In this document: piece by piece, positions 27,501 to 35,635 of the stretch
Layout of the letters: every line of letters starts with the position of its first letter
How positions within the stretch are numbered: the first letter of the stretch is position 1
From: Aggregatilineales bacterium
Lineage (GTDB): Bacteria > Chloroflexota > Anaerolineae > Aggregatilineales > Phototrophicaceae
Length of the DNA: 64,000 bases
Assembly: GCA_030834905.1 (NCBI GenBank)
Contig: JAUQWZ010000006.1
Location: forward strand, 124,001-188,000
Direction: 5' to 3'
Translations under genes and position numbers: made by a program
The notes under the pieces: model-generated
What the model was told of the DNA's origin: nothing
Seen by the model: only the letters and a program-made list of their open reading frames with translations
Database searches by the model: none

Positions 27501-28267
27501 TCTCGCTGTGGGATATCGCCACCGAGCAGGTGGCGAACACGCTGACTGGTCACCAGACCGACGTGATCGTCCTGGCATGGAGCCTGAACGGTACCTACCT
27601 GGCATCGGCGAGCACCGATGGTCTGCTCATCATCTGGGATATGGCGACGCTTCAGCCGCTGGCAACCGCCCAGGCGGCAGCCGAGATTCGCTCGCTGGCG
27701 TGGAACCTGACCAGCACGTCGCTGGCGGTAGGCGGCGAAGATGGCAGCCTCGCCCTTTACGACCTGACGGGGACTCCGACACCGCTGCTGACGGCAAATG
27801 ACGAGGTGAAAGCCCTCGCCTGGGGCGTCAACGACAGCCGACTGCTGGTTGGCGTGGACGACGGCAGCATCATCCTGCTGGACATGACCACGCTCACGCC
27901 GGTCTACACGCTGGAAGCCGACGGCGATGTGAACGCGGCGACCTGGAATCCAAGCAATCTCCAGTTCGCCACCGCCCTCGGGGACGGTACGGTCGTCATC
28001 TGGGATGTCGCATCCGGCACGCCCGCGCTGCCGCCGCTGGACGAACATGCTGATCAGGTGACGGCAGTTGCCTGGAACCCGAACGGCACGCAGATCATCA
28101 GCGGCAGCGCCGACGGCGAGATCATCCTCTGGGATGCGGCTAGCGGCACCCGCGTGCAGTCCTTCAGCGCCCACACCAACGAGGTCACGGCGCTGGAGTG
28201 GAACAGCAGCGGCGCTCAGTTCCTGAGCGCCAGCGACGACGGCACCGTACTCGTCTGGCAGCCGTAA
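24575..28267 (+). CDS. Surface lipoprotein with seven PKD domains and a seven-bladed WD40 propeller
   Basis: A 1230-residue protein. The signal [20 protein letters not shown] ends in a lipobox with Cys20. After a linker, three divergent PKD domains follow (each with a Y/W-x-W-NFGD core and GTYTVTLTV-like strand), then a Thr/Pro/Glu-rich stalk (about 460-565), then four nearly identical PKD domains (core [11 protein letters not shown]), then a WD40 propeller in which I count seven blades (motifs such as SLWD, IIWD, ILWD, LVWQ). PKD domains mediate contacts at the cell surface; WD40 binds proteins. GGAGA at 24562 sets ATG 24575. It ends in a strong terminator. Its ligand is unknown; an adhesin or organiser of surface complexes is my inference. 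Confidence 0.9.
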   Translation: MKQARLLIVILIVALLASACNLGSGAEVTATLAPTSTGSRTATGTTTITATVRIPTQLPLPTTRGTIVSSFPTARFPATVIPQFGTFIPPAQATQQSPTRIAILSPGPGSTIAGTVQITGAALHPRFLQYQLEYGPEPNPGSLWYPADSVKFTPVLDNVLGSWNTSAVPDGAYTLRLRVFLRDGTTLSTVSNNIRVRNTAPTPVPSATPSTPRPVAAFSADRYSGERPLAVRFFNQSSGVISSYTWNFGDNTTSSEANPSHTYNNAGLYTVTLTVTGPGGTSNVSSQINVRSVTAPVAGFTQSTAAGRAPMTVQFSDQSNGNITSWLWNFSDGTISTERNPSHTFTGVGTYNVFLTVTGSGGTSIARRQIVVENPVIPPPNALFVFAPPTGVAPLTVQFTNQSTGNITGYTWNFGDGTLSNDTNPLHTFAFPGTYTVTLFTTGPGGHNTAQANVIVNAPTATFTPIPPTATFTETPTETPIPPSVTFTETPTETPVPPTATFTETPTETPVAPTVTFTDTALPVFTDTPTETPTETPTETPIPPSVTFTEIPTETPTETPVPPTATPEPVVAAFSAAQVEGVALTVQFTSAPSGPVASYAWDFGDGGFSNEAHPAHTFPGGGDYPVTLTVTAADGITMHSVTNIVSVIAPTPMPEPPTATPEPVVAAFSAAQVEGVALTVQFTSAPSGPVASYAWDFGDGGFSGEAHPVHTFPGGGDYPVTLTVTAADGVTMHSVTNIVSVIAPTPTPEPVVAAFSAAQVEGVALTIQFTSAASGPVASYAWDFGDGGFSGEAHPAHTFPGGGDYPVTLTVTAADGVTTHSVTNIVSVIAPTPTPEPPTATPEPVVAAFSAVQVEGVALTVQFTSAASGPVTSYAWDFGDGGFSNEAHPAHTFPGGGDYPVTLTVTAADGITTHSVTNTVSVIAPTPTPEPVVDTPIPPPDAAPLLTLNAFIGEVNDAFWNPSGTRIAAANEGGTISLWDIATEQVANTLTGHQTDVIVLAWSLNGTYLASASTDGLLIIWDMATLQPLATAQAAAEIRSLAWNLTSTSLAVGGEDGSLALYDLTGTPTPLLTANDEVKALAWGVNDSRLLVGVDDGSIILLDMTTLTPVYTLEADGDVNAATWNPSNLQFATALGDGTVVIWDVASGTPALPPLDEHADQVTAVAWNPNGTQIISGSADGEIILWDAASGTRVQSFSAHTNEVTALEWNSSGAQFLSASDDGTVLVWQP
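26276..27370 (+). repeat. Four tandem near-identical PKD-coding repeats
   Basis: Units begin at about 26276, 26558, 26819 and 27101, giving periods of 282, 261 and 282 bp. The units differ at only a few positions, many of them third-codon changes; the period difference is exactly 21 bp, a 7-residue PPTATPE linker present or absent. They lie inside the lipoprotein gene and point to recent unequal recombination, so copy number may vary between strains and may be collapsed in assemblies. Confidence 0.85.
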
Positions 28268-28290
28268 TCAACCATCCGGCTTAGACGAAG

Positions 28291-28319
28291 AGAGGCTCAC
28301 CCAGGTGAGCCTCTTTTTT
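28291..28319 (+). terminator. Intrinsic terminator of the lipoprotein gene
   Basis: AGAGGCTCACC (28291-28301) pairs with GGTGAGCCTCT (28304-28314), with the innermost pairs probably open to form the loop, followed by a run of six T. It is 24 nt after the stop codon. Confidence 0.85.
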
Positions 28320-28403
28320 ACTGTCCCAGCCGCGTATCTGGAACTCGGCGCGCTCCAGATGCGTATAGAGTTTCGGTAATGATAACGACAAGAGGCAGGT
28401 GCT

Positions 28404-28586
28404 TTGAACGAAAAACCACCAAATCAGTCTTCGTCCGACGCAGGCATGGGAACCTGGATTGCCATTGGCATGGCATTGGGCGTTGCTTTGGGGGCAGCGC
28501 TGGATAATATTGGGATAGGGATTGCGATTGGCTTAGCCATTGGAGTGGCAGTTGGCGCTGCCACCTCACGAAATAAGCAGGGATAG
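28404..28586 (+). CDS. Small glycine-zipper membrane protein
   Basis: A 60-residue protein starting at TTG 28404 with AGAGG about 8 nt upstream. Residues 1-13 are polar, and residues 17-53 are hydrophobic with repeated GxxxG spacing (WIAIGMALGVALGAALD, then IGLAIGVAVGAA), a pattern that packs membrane helices. The tail is basic (SRNKQG). I recognise no named family, though similar small glycine-zipper proteins are common in Chloroflexota and Actinobacteria. It is convergent with the sigma-module gene at 28633. Confidence 0.55.
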   Translation: MNEKPPNQSSSDAGMGTWIAIGMALGVALGAALDNIGIGIAIGLAIGVAVGAATSRNKQG

Positions 28587-28590
28587 GCTG

Positions 28591-28626
28591 CCCCTCACCC
28601 GGATCAGCGTTGATCCGAGTGAGGGG
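28591..28626. terminator. Hairpin between convergent genes
   Basis: CCCCTCAC (28591-28598) pairs with GTGAGGGG (28619-28626), and GGATCA (28601-28606) with TGATCC (28611-28616), separated by 2-nt internal bulges. It sits in the 46-nt convergent gap between the glycine-zipper gene and the sigma-partner gene. There is no T-run on either side, so termination activity is uncertain. Confidence 0.55.
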
Positions 28627-28632
28627 ATAATC

Positions 28633-29154
28633 CTAGACCGTTTCGGAGTCGTCACCCGGTGAGCGCGGCGGCTGCGGCGGCGTGGGCGGTACTGGCGGGA
28701 CGGGTGGCTGTGGCGGCATCGGCGATCCCTCGATGCCGATCTCGACGTTGGCAAGCGCCCGGCGCAGCGTCTGGCGGGTATAGCTGATGATCTGATCCGA
28801 CAGGTCGCGCCCCAAGCCTTTCAGGTCTTCAACATCTGCTCGCACGTTCCCCTTCTGCTCCACCCTCAGCAGGCTTTCGAGGTAGTCGGTAAGCTGGCTC
28901 GCCTGCATGTTGACCTGCGCCAGCTTTTCCTTGTCGCTGCCCTGCTGCTCCGGGTCGAGCACCAGCACGTCGCGGATGTAGAAGTCCTCCGGCATTAGCT
29001 CAACTGCCCGGGCGTGCAGGCTGCGGTAGCTCTTGGCAACCATATCGCCCACGCCCTGAAACGCGCCGTGATAGTAGCTTTTCTCGACCGACTTCGAGAG
29101 CGACTTAAGCGCCAGCAAGAGCTGGGTCAGAGATGTAATCGTGTTCTCGTCCAT
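28633..29154 (-). CDS. Sigma-linked partner protein with a proline-rich tail (module B)
   Basis: A 173-residue protein. Residues 1-130 are homologous to the N-terminal domain of the pentapeptide protein at 18115-19407: the same order of KSVEKS, GVGDMVAKSYRSLHAR, the EDFYIRDVL segment and QASQLTDYLESLL. Residues about 143-168 form a Pro-rich tail (MPPQPPVPPVPPTPPQPP) where the paralogue has its pentapeptide helix. No membrane segment or zinc-binding anti-sigma motif is visible. It starts 2 nt after the sigma stop, with GGAG before the ATG. The conserved link to an ECF sigma gene in both copies suggests a regulator, perhaps an anti-sigma factor of a new type. Confidence 0.8.
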   Translation of the reverse strand: MDENTITSLTQLLLALKSLSKSVEKSYYHGAFQGVGDMVAKSYRSLHARAVELMPEDFYIRDVLVLDPEQQGSDKEKLAQVNMQASQLTDYLESLLRVEQKGNVRADVEDLKGLGRDLSDQIISYTRQTLRRALANVEIGIEGSPMPPQPPVPPVPPTPPQPPRSPGDDSETV

Positions 29155-29156
29155 TG

Positions 29157-29816
29157 TTAGTCTCCTTCTGCGGCGGTAGTTCCGCCGTGATTTCCATTGG
29201 CTGTCGATTCAGCCGGTTGTTTGGTTTCAAATTCCATGTCCAGCGCGCTGACCGTTTCGGGGCGCAGAAGCTGGCGCAGTGTTTTCTTAGCATAGAACAG
29301 GCGCGATTTCACCGTTCCGATGCTGGTGTTCATCGCCTCCGCGATCTCAACATACGACATTTCCTCCTCAGAGTACAAGATCAACGTCTGTCGCTGAAGC
29401 TCTGGCAGCCGATCCATCGCCTCGCGCACTTCCAGTTGCAGCAGCAGCCAGTGGGCAACATCTTCCGAGTGCGGCTGTTGGTCCTGAGCCGTGAACGACA
29501 CCCACAGCTCAGTTGGCTCGTCGTCCAATGACACCTTCTGGAAGCGCCCCTGGCTTCGGAGTTCATCATAGCAGCGGTTTCGCGCCATCCGGTAGACGTA
29601 GGGGCGCAAATTCTCAATCGGGTCGATCCGATTCATGCTGCGATAGAGCGCGATGAACACCGTTTGCACGATGTCGTCTTCCGCATCATGGTAGCCGATA
29701 AGACGGCGGACGAAGCGGCGTATCGGCGGCTCCAGTTCCGCCTGAAGATCGCCAAATGCCTCGTGATCGCCCTCGCGTGCCCGTTCCAGAAGACGGTATT
29801 CCAGTTCTCGACTCAA
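29157..29816 (-). CDS. ECF sigma factor of RNA polymerase (module B)
   Basis: A 219-residue sigma-70 family factor. Region 2 is EDDIVQTVFIALYRSMNRIDPIENLRPYVYRMARNRCYDEL and region 4 LPELQRQTLILYSEEEMSYVEIAEAMNTSIGTVKSRLFYAK. It is clearly paralogous to the factor at 19417-20007 but has a longer, polar C-terminal tail (about 25 extra residues). I chose TTG 29816 because AGGAG is 8 nt upstream; GTG 29825 overlaps that AGGAG and cannot use it. The TTG start also matches the paralogue in length before region 2. It is divergent from a receiver gene at 29988. Confidence 0.9.
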   Translation of the reverse strand: MSRELEYRLLERAREGDHEAFGDLQAELEPPIRRFVRRLIGYHDAEDDIVQTVFIALYRSMNRIDPIENLRPYVYRMARNRCYDELRSQGRFQKVSLDDEPTELWVSFTAQDQQPHSEDVAHWLLLQLEVREAMDRLPELQRQTLILYSEEEMSYVEIAEAMNTSIGTVKSRLFYAKKTLRQLLRPETVSALDMEFETKQPAESTANGNHGGTTAAEGD

Positions 29817-29987
29817 AATTTTCACTCCTACACCCGTTCATACGGGGGTGTGTGCTGGTTTGTTCAAAACCCGCGCCAGTCGATTGCCGGTTCTTACAAC
29901 TCGTTAACTGGTTGTCACGATTTTTCGCCTCTATAATGGGAAAAGGTGATGCTCTCGTTCCATTGACAACGCTAAAGAGGATGATCG

Positions 29988-30404
29988 ATGACAAGCTGGA
30001 TGCTGGTGGAAGACGAGCCTGACCTTTACGAGATGCTGTTAGCCATGACCCAGACGATGGGCGTCAATGGTATCGCGTTCTCCACCGGCGAAGAAGCGGT
30101 GGATTGGATTGAAGATGTCGATGCTGGCATGTACCAGGGCGAGCTGCCGGTTCTGGCGCTGCTCGACATTCGCCTGCCGGGCGATATCAGCGGTCCCATG
30201 GTTGGCGCGCGTCTGCGCAAAAGTAAGCCGCTTGGCAAAGTGCGAATCATCCTCATCACCGCCTATCGTCTTTCGCCTTCCGAGGAGACAGCGTTCATCA
30301 AGGAAGCGGGTGCAGATCTGCTGCTGTACAAACCGCTTCCCGGCTTCCGCGAGTTAGAGACTATCCTCAAGGGCAAGCGCAAACGGCGAAAACGCACAAA
30401 TTAA
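29988..30404 (+). CDS. Single-domain response regulator
   Basis: A 138-residue receiver domain without an output domain. The acidic pocket is VEDEPD, the phosphoacceptor Asp is in LLDIRLPG, the Thr switch is ITAY, and the conserved Lys is in LYKPLPG. The C terminus is strongly basic (GKRKRRKRTN). AGAGG precedes the ATG by 7 nt. It is divergent from sigma module B and may feed into it or serve the orphan kinase at 22999; this is inference from position only. Confidence 0.88.
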   Translation: MTSWMLVEDEPDLYEMLLAMTQTMGVNGIAFSTGEEAVDWIEDVDAGMYQGELPVLALLDIRLPGDISGPMVGARLRKSKPLGKVRIILITAYRLSPSEETAFIKEAGADLLLYKPLPGFRELETILKGKRKRRKRTN

Positions 30405-30537
30405 GCGCCTGCCCCCTGTACAAGATTCAAATTATGCGTTACGATTGCTACTGTAGAATCAGGCAGTAACAACAGAAATTATTCTGGTACATGCCGTTCT
30501 ATACTCGCTTTTCTTAATTTTTTAGGAGTGGTACGGC

Positions 30538-30747
30538 ATGTCCGACCGGATAGAAGGCACGGTGAAGTGGTTCAACGGTACGAAGGGCTATGGTTTCATC
30601 GCCCGGGACAATGGTCCCGATGTCTTCGTACACTATTCCGCCATTCGGGGCAACGGTTTCCGCAGCCTCGAAGAGGGACAGAAAGTTGAGTTCACGGTGG
30701 AACAGGGTCCCAAGGGCGCTCAGGCAAGCGACGTGGTACCTCTGTAG
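30538..30747 (+). CDS. Cold-shock domain protein
   Basis: A 69-residue single CSD protein that binds single-stranded RNA or DNA and melts structure at low temperature. RNP1 is KGYGFIA and RNP2 is [14 protein letters not shown] at 30522 precedes the ATG. The gap to the upstream gene is 133 nt, long enough for the structured leader usual in csp genes. It has its own terminator. Confidence 0.95.
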   Translation: MSDRIEGTVKWFNGTKGYGFIARDNGPDVFVHYSAIRGNGFRSLEEGQKVEFTVEQGPKGAQASDVVPL

Positions 30748-30766
30748 CGACACCGCTGCGCCAACG

Positions 30767-30795
30767 AAAGCGTCACCTTCGGGTGGCGCTTTTTA
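30767..30795 (+). terminator. Intrinsic terminator with a TTCG tetraloop after the cold-shock gene
   Basis: AAAGCGTCACC (30767-30777) pairs with GGTGGCGCTTT (30782-30792), with one G-T wobble, around the stable TTCG loop, and a T-run follows. Confidence 0.9.
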
Positions 30796-30809
30796 ATTGC
30801 TGAGGTCAG

Positions 30810-32030
30810 ATGGAACAGTCGGATATTGTCATCATCGGCGCGGGTGCCGCTGGCTTAATGGCGGGCATCTGGGCGGGCAGAATCAACGCCAACCGCCGCA
30901 TTGTGCTGCTTGACAGCGCCAGCAAGCTCGGCGCGAAGATTCTCGTGGCGGGCGGCGGGCGCTGCAATGTCACCCACGATCAGGTGGATGCCAGCGCTTA
31001 CGCCGGGTCATCGCGCCATGCGATCAACAAAGTTCTTCGCCGTTTTGACGTGCCGGAAACGGTGGCATTCTTTGAAGCGATTGGCGTGCGGCTGAAGCGA
31101 GAAGACACGGGCAAGCTGTTCCCGGTGACGGACAGCGCCCGCACCGTGTTACAGGCGCTGCTGGATGAAACCCGGCGCAGCGCCAGCATCCAGCACCCAT
31201 GCCGCGTCGAACGGGTGGAAAAAACCGATGGCGGCTTTGTCGTCAGCGGAGCATGGGGCAGCATCCGGTCGCCTAAGGTGGTGCTGGCAACCGGCGGGCG
31301 CAGCCTGCCCAAGACCGGCTCTGACGGCTTCGGTTACACGCTGGCAAAGTCGCTCGGTCACACCATCACGCCGCGCGTATTTCCCGCCCTTGTCCCGCTG
31401 ACGCTGCCGCGCGATCATTTCCTGTGTTCGCTCAGCGGCATCACCGTCCGGGCGGCGCTGGATGTACGGGCGGCGTCCGGCAAAAAACTGGCATCCTTCA
31501 CCGATTCGACGCTCTGCACGCACTTCGGGCTGTCGGGTCCGTCGGTTCTCGATATCAGCCGCTATTATCTGGAAGCGAAACTGGACGACCCCGCCGCAAC
31601 GCTGACCGCCAACTGGCTGCCGGACGAAACGCCCGAAAGCGTCGATGCAGCGCTGCGCGATCCTGGAAGATCGACCATCCTGCGCGGCTTCAGCCACCAA
31701 CTGCCGGAACGACTGCTGCGCGCCCTCTGCGCCAGCGCGGGCGTGGACGCGACCGTCCCCGGCGACAGGCTCACCCGCGAACACCGCAAAGCGCTGGCGC
31801 GCGCCTTCACTCAACTGCCGCTGCCGGTGACGGGCAGCCGCGGCTACACCTATGCCGAGGTGACGGCTGGCGGCGTGCCGCTGTCCGAACTGCGGCTGGA
31901 GACAATGGAATCGCGCGTTTGCCCCGGTCTGTATCTGTGTGGCGAAATCTGCGACGTTGACGGGCGCATTGGGGGCTATAATTTTCAATGGGCGTGGTCG
32001 AGTGGATATGCTGCTGGCGTGTCCGTCTAG
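30810..32030 (+). CDS. NAD(P)/FAD-dependent oxidoreductase, HI0933/BaiN-like
   Basis: A 406-residue flavoprotein. The FAD-binding Rossmann motif is IVIIGAGAAGLMAG, the family signature KILVAGGGRCNVTH follows at about 43-57, and the C-terminal GGYNFQWAWSSGYAAG closes the FAD site. HI0933-type proteins are widespread, and the best-studied member, BaiN, reduces bile-acid rings; most substrates are unknown. It starts 16 nt after the cold-shock terminator. Confidence 0.88.
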   Translation: MEQSDIVIIGAGAAGLMAGIWAGRINANRRIVLLDSASKLGAKILVAGGGRCNVTHDQVDASAYAGSSRHAINKVLRRFDVPETVAFFEAIGVRLKREDTGKLFPVTDSARTVLQALLDETRRSASIQHPCRVERVEKTDGGFVVSGAWGSIRSPKVVLATGGRSLPKTGSDGFGYTLAKSLGHTITPRVFPALVPLTLPRDHFLCSLSGITVRAALDVRAASGKKLASFTDSTLCTHFGLSGPSVLDISRYYLEAKLDDPAATLTANWLPDETPESVDAALRDPGRSTILRGFSHQLPERLLRALCASAGVDATVPGDRLTREHRKALARAFTQLPLPVTGSRGYTYAEVTAGGVPLSELRLETMESRVCPGLYLCGEICDVDGRIGGYNFQWAWSSGYAAGVSV

Positions 32031-32099
32031 GCTTCATCTCACCAGCCACTCACCCATGCCTGTTATGCTCGCTGATCACCTACTCAGAAGGAGAATTCC

Positions 32100-32366
32100 A
32101 TGTCTACCTCTAGCGACGTGATTAAATCCCTCGAACAGGCGCTCACTGCCGCCCAAACGGCGGTGCAGCAGACGGATGATCTGATCGTGGCACACGATTA
32201 CCAGGATGTGGCATCACTGGTCGCCAATGCCGCCGCCGCCCTGCTGCAATCGGCTGTCTACCTGATGCAGTCAAAGGATGAGGACGCATTCTCCGCGCTT
32301 GAGCAGGCGGACGACTTTCTGGACACGGTCTACAACATCATAGACAGCGAAATCGAAGAAGAATAG
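32100..32366 (+). CDS. Small acidic helical protein of unknown function
   Basis: An 88-residue, cysteine-free, acidic protein predicted to be almost wholly alpha-helical (SLEQALTAAQTAVQQTDDLI, then LLQSAVYLMQ, ending in EIEEE). AAGGAG precedes the ATG with good spacing, and the gene ends in a strong hairpin, so it is very likely expressed. I recognise no family. Confidence 0.65.
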   Translation: MSTSSDVIKSLEQALTAAQTAVQQTDDLIVAHDYQDVASLVANAAAALLQSAVYLMQSKDEDAFSALEQADDFLDTVYNIIDSEIEEE

Positions 32367-32372
32367 CCATCC

Positions 32373-32403
32373 GGGCAGGTGGCGCATAACATGCCACCTG
32401 CCC
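32373..32403. terminator. Perfect 11-bp hairpin in a convergent gap
   Basis: GGGCAGGTGGC (32373-32383) pairs perfectly with GCCACCTGCCC (32393-32403). It fills the 36-nt gap between the 88-residue protein gene and the convergent acetyltransferase gene, whose stop codon begins at its last base. There is no long T-run. Confidence 0.65.
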
Positions 32404-32963
32404 TACTCTCCCCGCCACACTACCTCAAATTCTTCTCTCGTCAGCCCGTAAATCAGCGCGTCATGGAACTGCCCGCCAGTGTAGATCATCCGTCGCAGCC
32501 GCCCTTCCAGCGTGAAGCCCAGCCGTTCGTGCAGCCCAATTGACGGCGCGTTGAAGCTGAAGACTTCGGCGTTCACCTTCTGGTAGCGCCGTTCGTGGAA
32601 GTAGTAGCGCAGCACCAGTTGAATCGCCTCGAAGGCATAGCCTTTACGCCGGTGCTGCGGCAGGATCGACAGCCCATACATGAAAGTCCCGCAGCGCTGA
32701 TTCACCGTGTGGGTGTTGATGCTGCCGACCAGTTCGCCGTTCAGCGTTTCGATCTGGAAGCGAAATGTGTCATTTTCGCCATGCGATTTCGCTTCACGCT
32801 CCGCCCACTCGCGAACAGCCACCTGCGATGAGGGAAAACCAATGTGATAAGACATCCGCCCCTCATCCGGGTCGCTGCTGTCCCACTGGTAATGGTGTTC
32901 CCAATCGGAGACTTCGACGGCTCTCAGCCGGACGAGCTTGCCTTGATAGCTATTAGGCATCAT
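32403..32963 (-). CDS. GNAT family N-acetyltransferase (RimJ/RimL-like)
   Basis: A 186-residue acetyl-CoA-dependent transferase. The acetyl-CoA-binding motif A is ILPQHRRKGYAFEAI, and the end reads NAPSIGLHERLGFTLEGRLRR, typical of RimJ/RimL-type members. Its substrate could be a protein N terminus, a small amine or an antibiotic. The start is one of two adjacent ATG codons (32963 or 32960) behind GAGAGA. It is convergent with the small acidic protein gene. Confidence 0.88.
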   Translation of the reverse strand: MMPNSYQGKLVRLRAVEVSDWEHHYQWDSSDPDEGRMSYHIGFPSSQVAVREWAEREAKSHGENDTFRFQIETLNGELVGSINTHTVNQRCGTFMYGLSILPQHRRKGYAFEAIQLVLRYYFHERRYQKVNAEVFSFNAPSIGLHERLGFTLEGRLRRMIYTGGQFHDALIYGLTREEFEVVWRGE

Positions 32964-33064
32964 GTTCTCTCAACTCTGCACTTGTGACCCTTTAATACCC
33001 TTATTGACAGTATCGCCTGTCCGCGCCATAATCGCAAACACTGCGATTTGAATGGAGCGTCTAC

Positions 33065-33961
33065 GTGCGGAATCCCCTTCAGGAACAGGACGTCATACGC
33101 TTATTCGTTGAATGGGGTAGAGCGCGTCCATCCGTTCGCGCCATGATTCTGACCAGCTCGCGCGCCGTTCCGAATGTGCCGCTGGACGTCTTCACCGATT
33201 ATGATCTGATCCTTGTACTGACTGACGTGCTGCCGTTGTTTGAGGATCGCGGCTGGCTTGGCGATTTTGGTCCGGTGCTGGTCGTCTATCGCGATCCGCT
33301 TACCTGCGAGAATGGGCTGCCGCAGTCTGGTTATATTACACAGTACGAGAATGGGCTGAAGATAGACTTCACGCTCTGGACAGTGGAACGCTTGCGCAGC
33401 CTGACCGCCAGCCCCGACCTTCCCGACGAGTTCGACGCGGGCTACCGAGTCATTCTCGACAAGGACGATTTCACAGCAAGGCTGAAGCCGCCCACCTATA
33501 AAGCATACATTCCAAAACCGCCTACGGAAGCAGAATACCTTACCCTGATCGAAACCTTCTTCCTCGACTGTATCTATACTGCCAAGTATCTCTGGCGCGA
33601 CGACCTGGTGGCGGCGAAACATCTGCTCGACCACTTCATCAAGCAGGACTATCTGCTGCCGATGCTCGAATGGCGCTCTGAGATTGATCACGGCTGGTCG
33701 GTGAAGCCGGGTCCTTTTGGGCGGCATCTGAAGCAGTGGGTTCGTCCTGACCTGTGGACAGCGCTGGAAAGTACATATGCAGGCGCCAATCTGGACGACA
33801 ACTGGGCTGCTCTGGATACGAGCATTGACCTGCTGCGCAAGGTCGCGGTCGAAGTCGGAGCGCATCTGGGCTACGCCTACCCGCACGATCTGGAGCAGCG
33901 CGCCGTCACCTATGTGAGGAAGATAAAGGCGCTGGATCGGCAGGCGGACGTCTTTTCCTAA
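33065..33961 (+). CDS. ANT(6)-like aminoglycoside 6-adenylyltransferase family protein
   Basis: A 298-residue nucleotidyltransferase. The DNA polymerase beta-like active site reads LTSSRAVPNVPLDVFTDYD; in AadK/AadE the first residues are GSR, here SSR. The C-terminal helical half (YTAKYLWRDDLVAAKHLLD) matches the family. Known members adenylylate streptomycin, but many environmental homologues have no shown resistance role. GTG 33065 has GGAG 7 nt upstream. The neighbours give no hint of a resistance cassette. Confidence 0.85.
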   Translation: MRNPLQEQDVIRLFVEWGRARPSVRAMILTSSRAVPNVPLDVFTDYDLILVLTDVLPLFEDRGWLGDFGPVLVVYRDPLTCENGLPQSGYITQYENGLKIDFTLWTVERLRSLTASPDLPDEFDAGYRVILDKDDFTARLKPPTYKAYIPKPPTEAEYLTLIETFFLDCIYTAKYLWRDDLVAAKHLLDHFIKQDYLLPMLEWRSEIDHGWSVKPGPFGRHLKQWVRPDLWTALESTYAGANLDDNWAALDTSIDLLRKVAVEVGAHLGYAYPHDLEQRAVTYVRKIKALDRQADVFS

Positions 33962-34058
33962 CCACAGGCGGACTCATTGAGAGCAACGCCGAACGGCGTT
34001 ATCATTAAGCGAACGCCCAAATTTGCTGCCCTGTTTCCCTGTGTCGCCGGAGTTGGCA

Positions 34059-34355
34059 ATGTTTACAGCCGTCGTCTACATTCACGTGAAGCCCGAAGCG
34101 CTTGATCAGTTCATCGAGGCAACGCTCGATAACGTGCGTAACAGCCTTCAGGAGCCGGGCATCCTGCGCTTTGACTTTTTGCAGCAGCAGGATGATCCGG
34201 AACGCTTCATCCTGTATGAGACCTACCGCACGTCCGAAGCGCAGCTTCAACACCGCGAGACGGCACACTATGCCCGCTGGCGCGACGCCGTCACCGACAT
34301 GATGGCGGAACCCCGTTCGGCGGTCAAATATGCTGTCCTGAGTCCACTGTCCTGA
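34059..34355 (+). CDS. Antibiotic biosynthesis monooxygenase (ABM) domain protein
   Basis: A 98-residue dimeric ferredoxin-like fold. The layout VVYIHVKPEALDQFIEATL, then EPGILRFDF, then FILYETYRT matches the ABM/YgiN family, which includes quinol monooxygenases and heme-degrading enzymes. GGAG at 34049-34052 with a 6-nt spacer sets the ATG. It lies 10 nt before the iron alcohol dehydrogenase gene, so the two are likely cotranscribed. This pairing suggests quinone or aromatic-compound metabolism. Confidence 0.85.
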   Translation: MFTAVVYIHVKPEALDQFIEATLDNVRNSLQEPGILRFDFLQQQDDPERFILYETYRTSEAQLQHRETAHYARWRDAVTDMMAEPRSAVKYAVLSPLS

Positions 34356-34365
34356 GTCCAATGGA

Positions 34366-35532
34366 ATGATCTTGAACCCTTTTGAATTTGCGACCGCGAC
34401 ACGAATCTACTTTGGAACCGGCGTCTTTGAGAACGTCGGCAAGCTGGCTGCCAGCATGGGCAAACGCGCCCTTGTCATCACCGGAGGCAGCCCCGAACGC
34501 GCCGAAGCGCTCTGCCAGCAGTTGGACGCCAGCGGCGTCAGCACCTCAGTTTTCGCGGTGCGGCAGGAACCGACGATTGAAGTGGCGACTTCCGGCGTTG
34601 AGATGGCACGCCAGCACCGGGCGGATGTGATTATTGGCTTCGGCGGCGGCAGCGCGGTTGATACCGGCAAAGCCATTGCCGCCCTGCTGGCTCATGACGG
34701 CGAGCCGCTGGATTACGTGGAAGTTATCGGACGGGGCAAGAAGCTGACCAACCCCTCGCTGCCGTATATCGCCATCCCAACGACCGCGGGCACCGGCGCT
34801 GAAGTGACGTCTAATGCCGTCCTCGCCTCGCCCGAACACCGCGTCAAGGTCAGCCTGCGCAGCCCGTATATGCTGCCGCGCGCCGCCGTGGTCGATCCGT
34901 CACTAACGATTGACCTGCCGCCTGATATCACCGCGCGCACCGGCATGGACGCGCTGACTCAGGTGCTGGAACCGTTTGTGTCCCACAAAGCCAACCCACT
35001 AACCGACGCTATCTGCCGCGAAGGGCTGGTTCGTGCTTCACGCTCGCTGCGGACAGCCTACAAACGAGGCAGCGACGAGGCTGCGCGTGAGGATATGGCG
35101 CTTGCCAGTCTGTTTGGCGGGTTGGCGCTCGCCAATGCCAAGCTCGGCGCGGTTCATGGCTTCGCGGGCGTTATCGGCGGCATGTTTGACGACGCGCCCC
35201 ACGGCGCGATCTGTGCTGCCCTGTTGGCACCGGTCATGCGGGTGAATATTCGCGCGCTCCGCGAGCGTGACGCTCACGGTGAAGCCATGCGCCGCTATGA
35301 CGAAATCGCCCGCCTGCTGATGGGCGATCCGCATATGCGCGCCGACGATGGCGCCGATTGGGTTGCAGACCTGAGCGCTGCTCTCAGGATTCCGCCGTTG
35401 AGCAGCTACGGCATTACCGCCGGTGATCTGCCTGAGATCGTCGAGAAATCGACCGGCTCCAGTTCCATGCAGGGGAACCCCATCAGGCTCACACCCGCCG
35501 AACTGCAAGCCGCGCTGGCAATAGCGCTGTAG
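34366..35532 (+). CDS. Iron-containing alcohol dehydrogenase
   Basis: A 388-residue group III dehydrogenase. The NAD-binding GFGGGSAVDTGKAI and TTAGTGAEVTSNAV segments are clear, and the metal-binding histidines are in AVHGFAGVIGG and DDAPHGAICAAL. Family members reduce aldehydes, lactaldehyde or maleylacetate. The pairing with an upstream ABM protein gene fits a maleylacetate-reductase-like role, but this is inference. It ends about 100 nt before a receiver gene. Confidence 0.9.
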   Translation: MILNPFEFATATRIYFGTGVFENVGKLAASMGKRALVITGGSPERAEALCQQLDASGVSTSVFAVRQEPTIEVATSGVEMARQHRADVIIGFGGGSAVDTGKAIAALLAHDGEPLDYVEVIGRGKKLTNPSLPYIAIPTTAGTGAEVTSNAVLASPEHRVKVSLRSPYMLPRAAVVDPSLTIDLPPDITARTGMDALTQVLEPFVSHKANPLTDAICREGLVRASRSLRTAYKRGSDEAAREDMALASLFGGLALANAKLGAVHGFAGVIGGMFDDAPHGAICAALLAPVMRVNIRALRERDAHGEAMRRYDEIARLLMGDPHMRADDGADWVADLSAALRIPPLSSYGITAGDLPEIVEKSTGSSSMQGNPIRLTPAELQAALAIAL

Positions 35533-35635
35533 CTGTTACAGATTCGTAATTTATCAACTATTAAGCATCCATTGGGGAGTTTTTCAGATACGAGGTGTTA
35601 GTCTGTATCCAGACGTATATGTTCCAATCTGACAG

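Noticed and set aside
26579..28174. A 531-codon open frame on the reverse strand of the PKD/WD40 gene
   Set aside because: It mirrors the repetitive codon pattern of the real gene, is rich in Arg and Gly without domain sense, and has no ribosome-binding site.
30405..30537. Promoter upstream of the cold-shock gene (TAGAAT at 30454)
   Set aside because: No -35 box stands at a usable distance, so I did not list it as a feature.
33065..33961. Reading the ANT(6)-like gene as an acquired antibiotic-resistance cassette
   Set aside because: There is no integron, transposase or other resistance gene nearby, and base composition is like its neighbours. It is more likely a resident nucleotidyltransferase.
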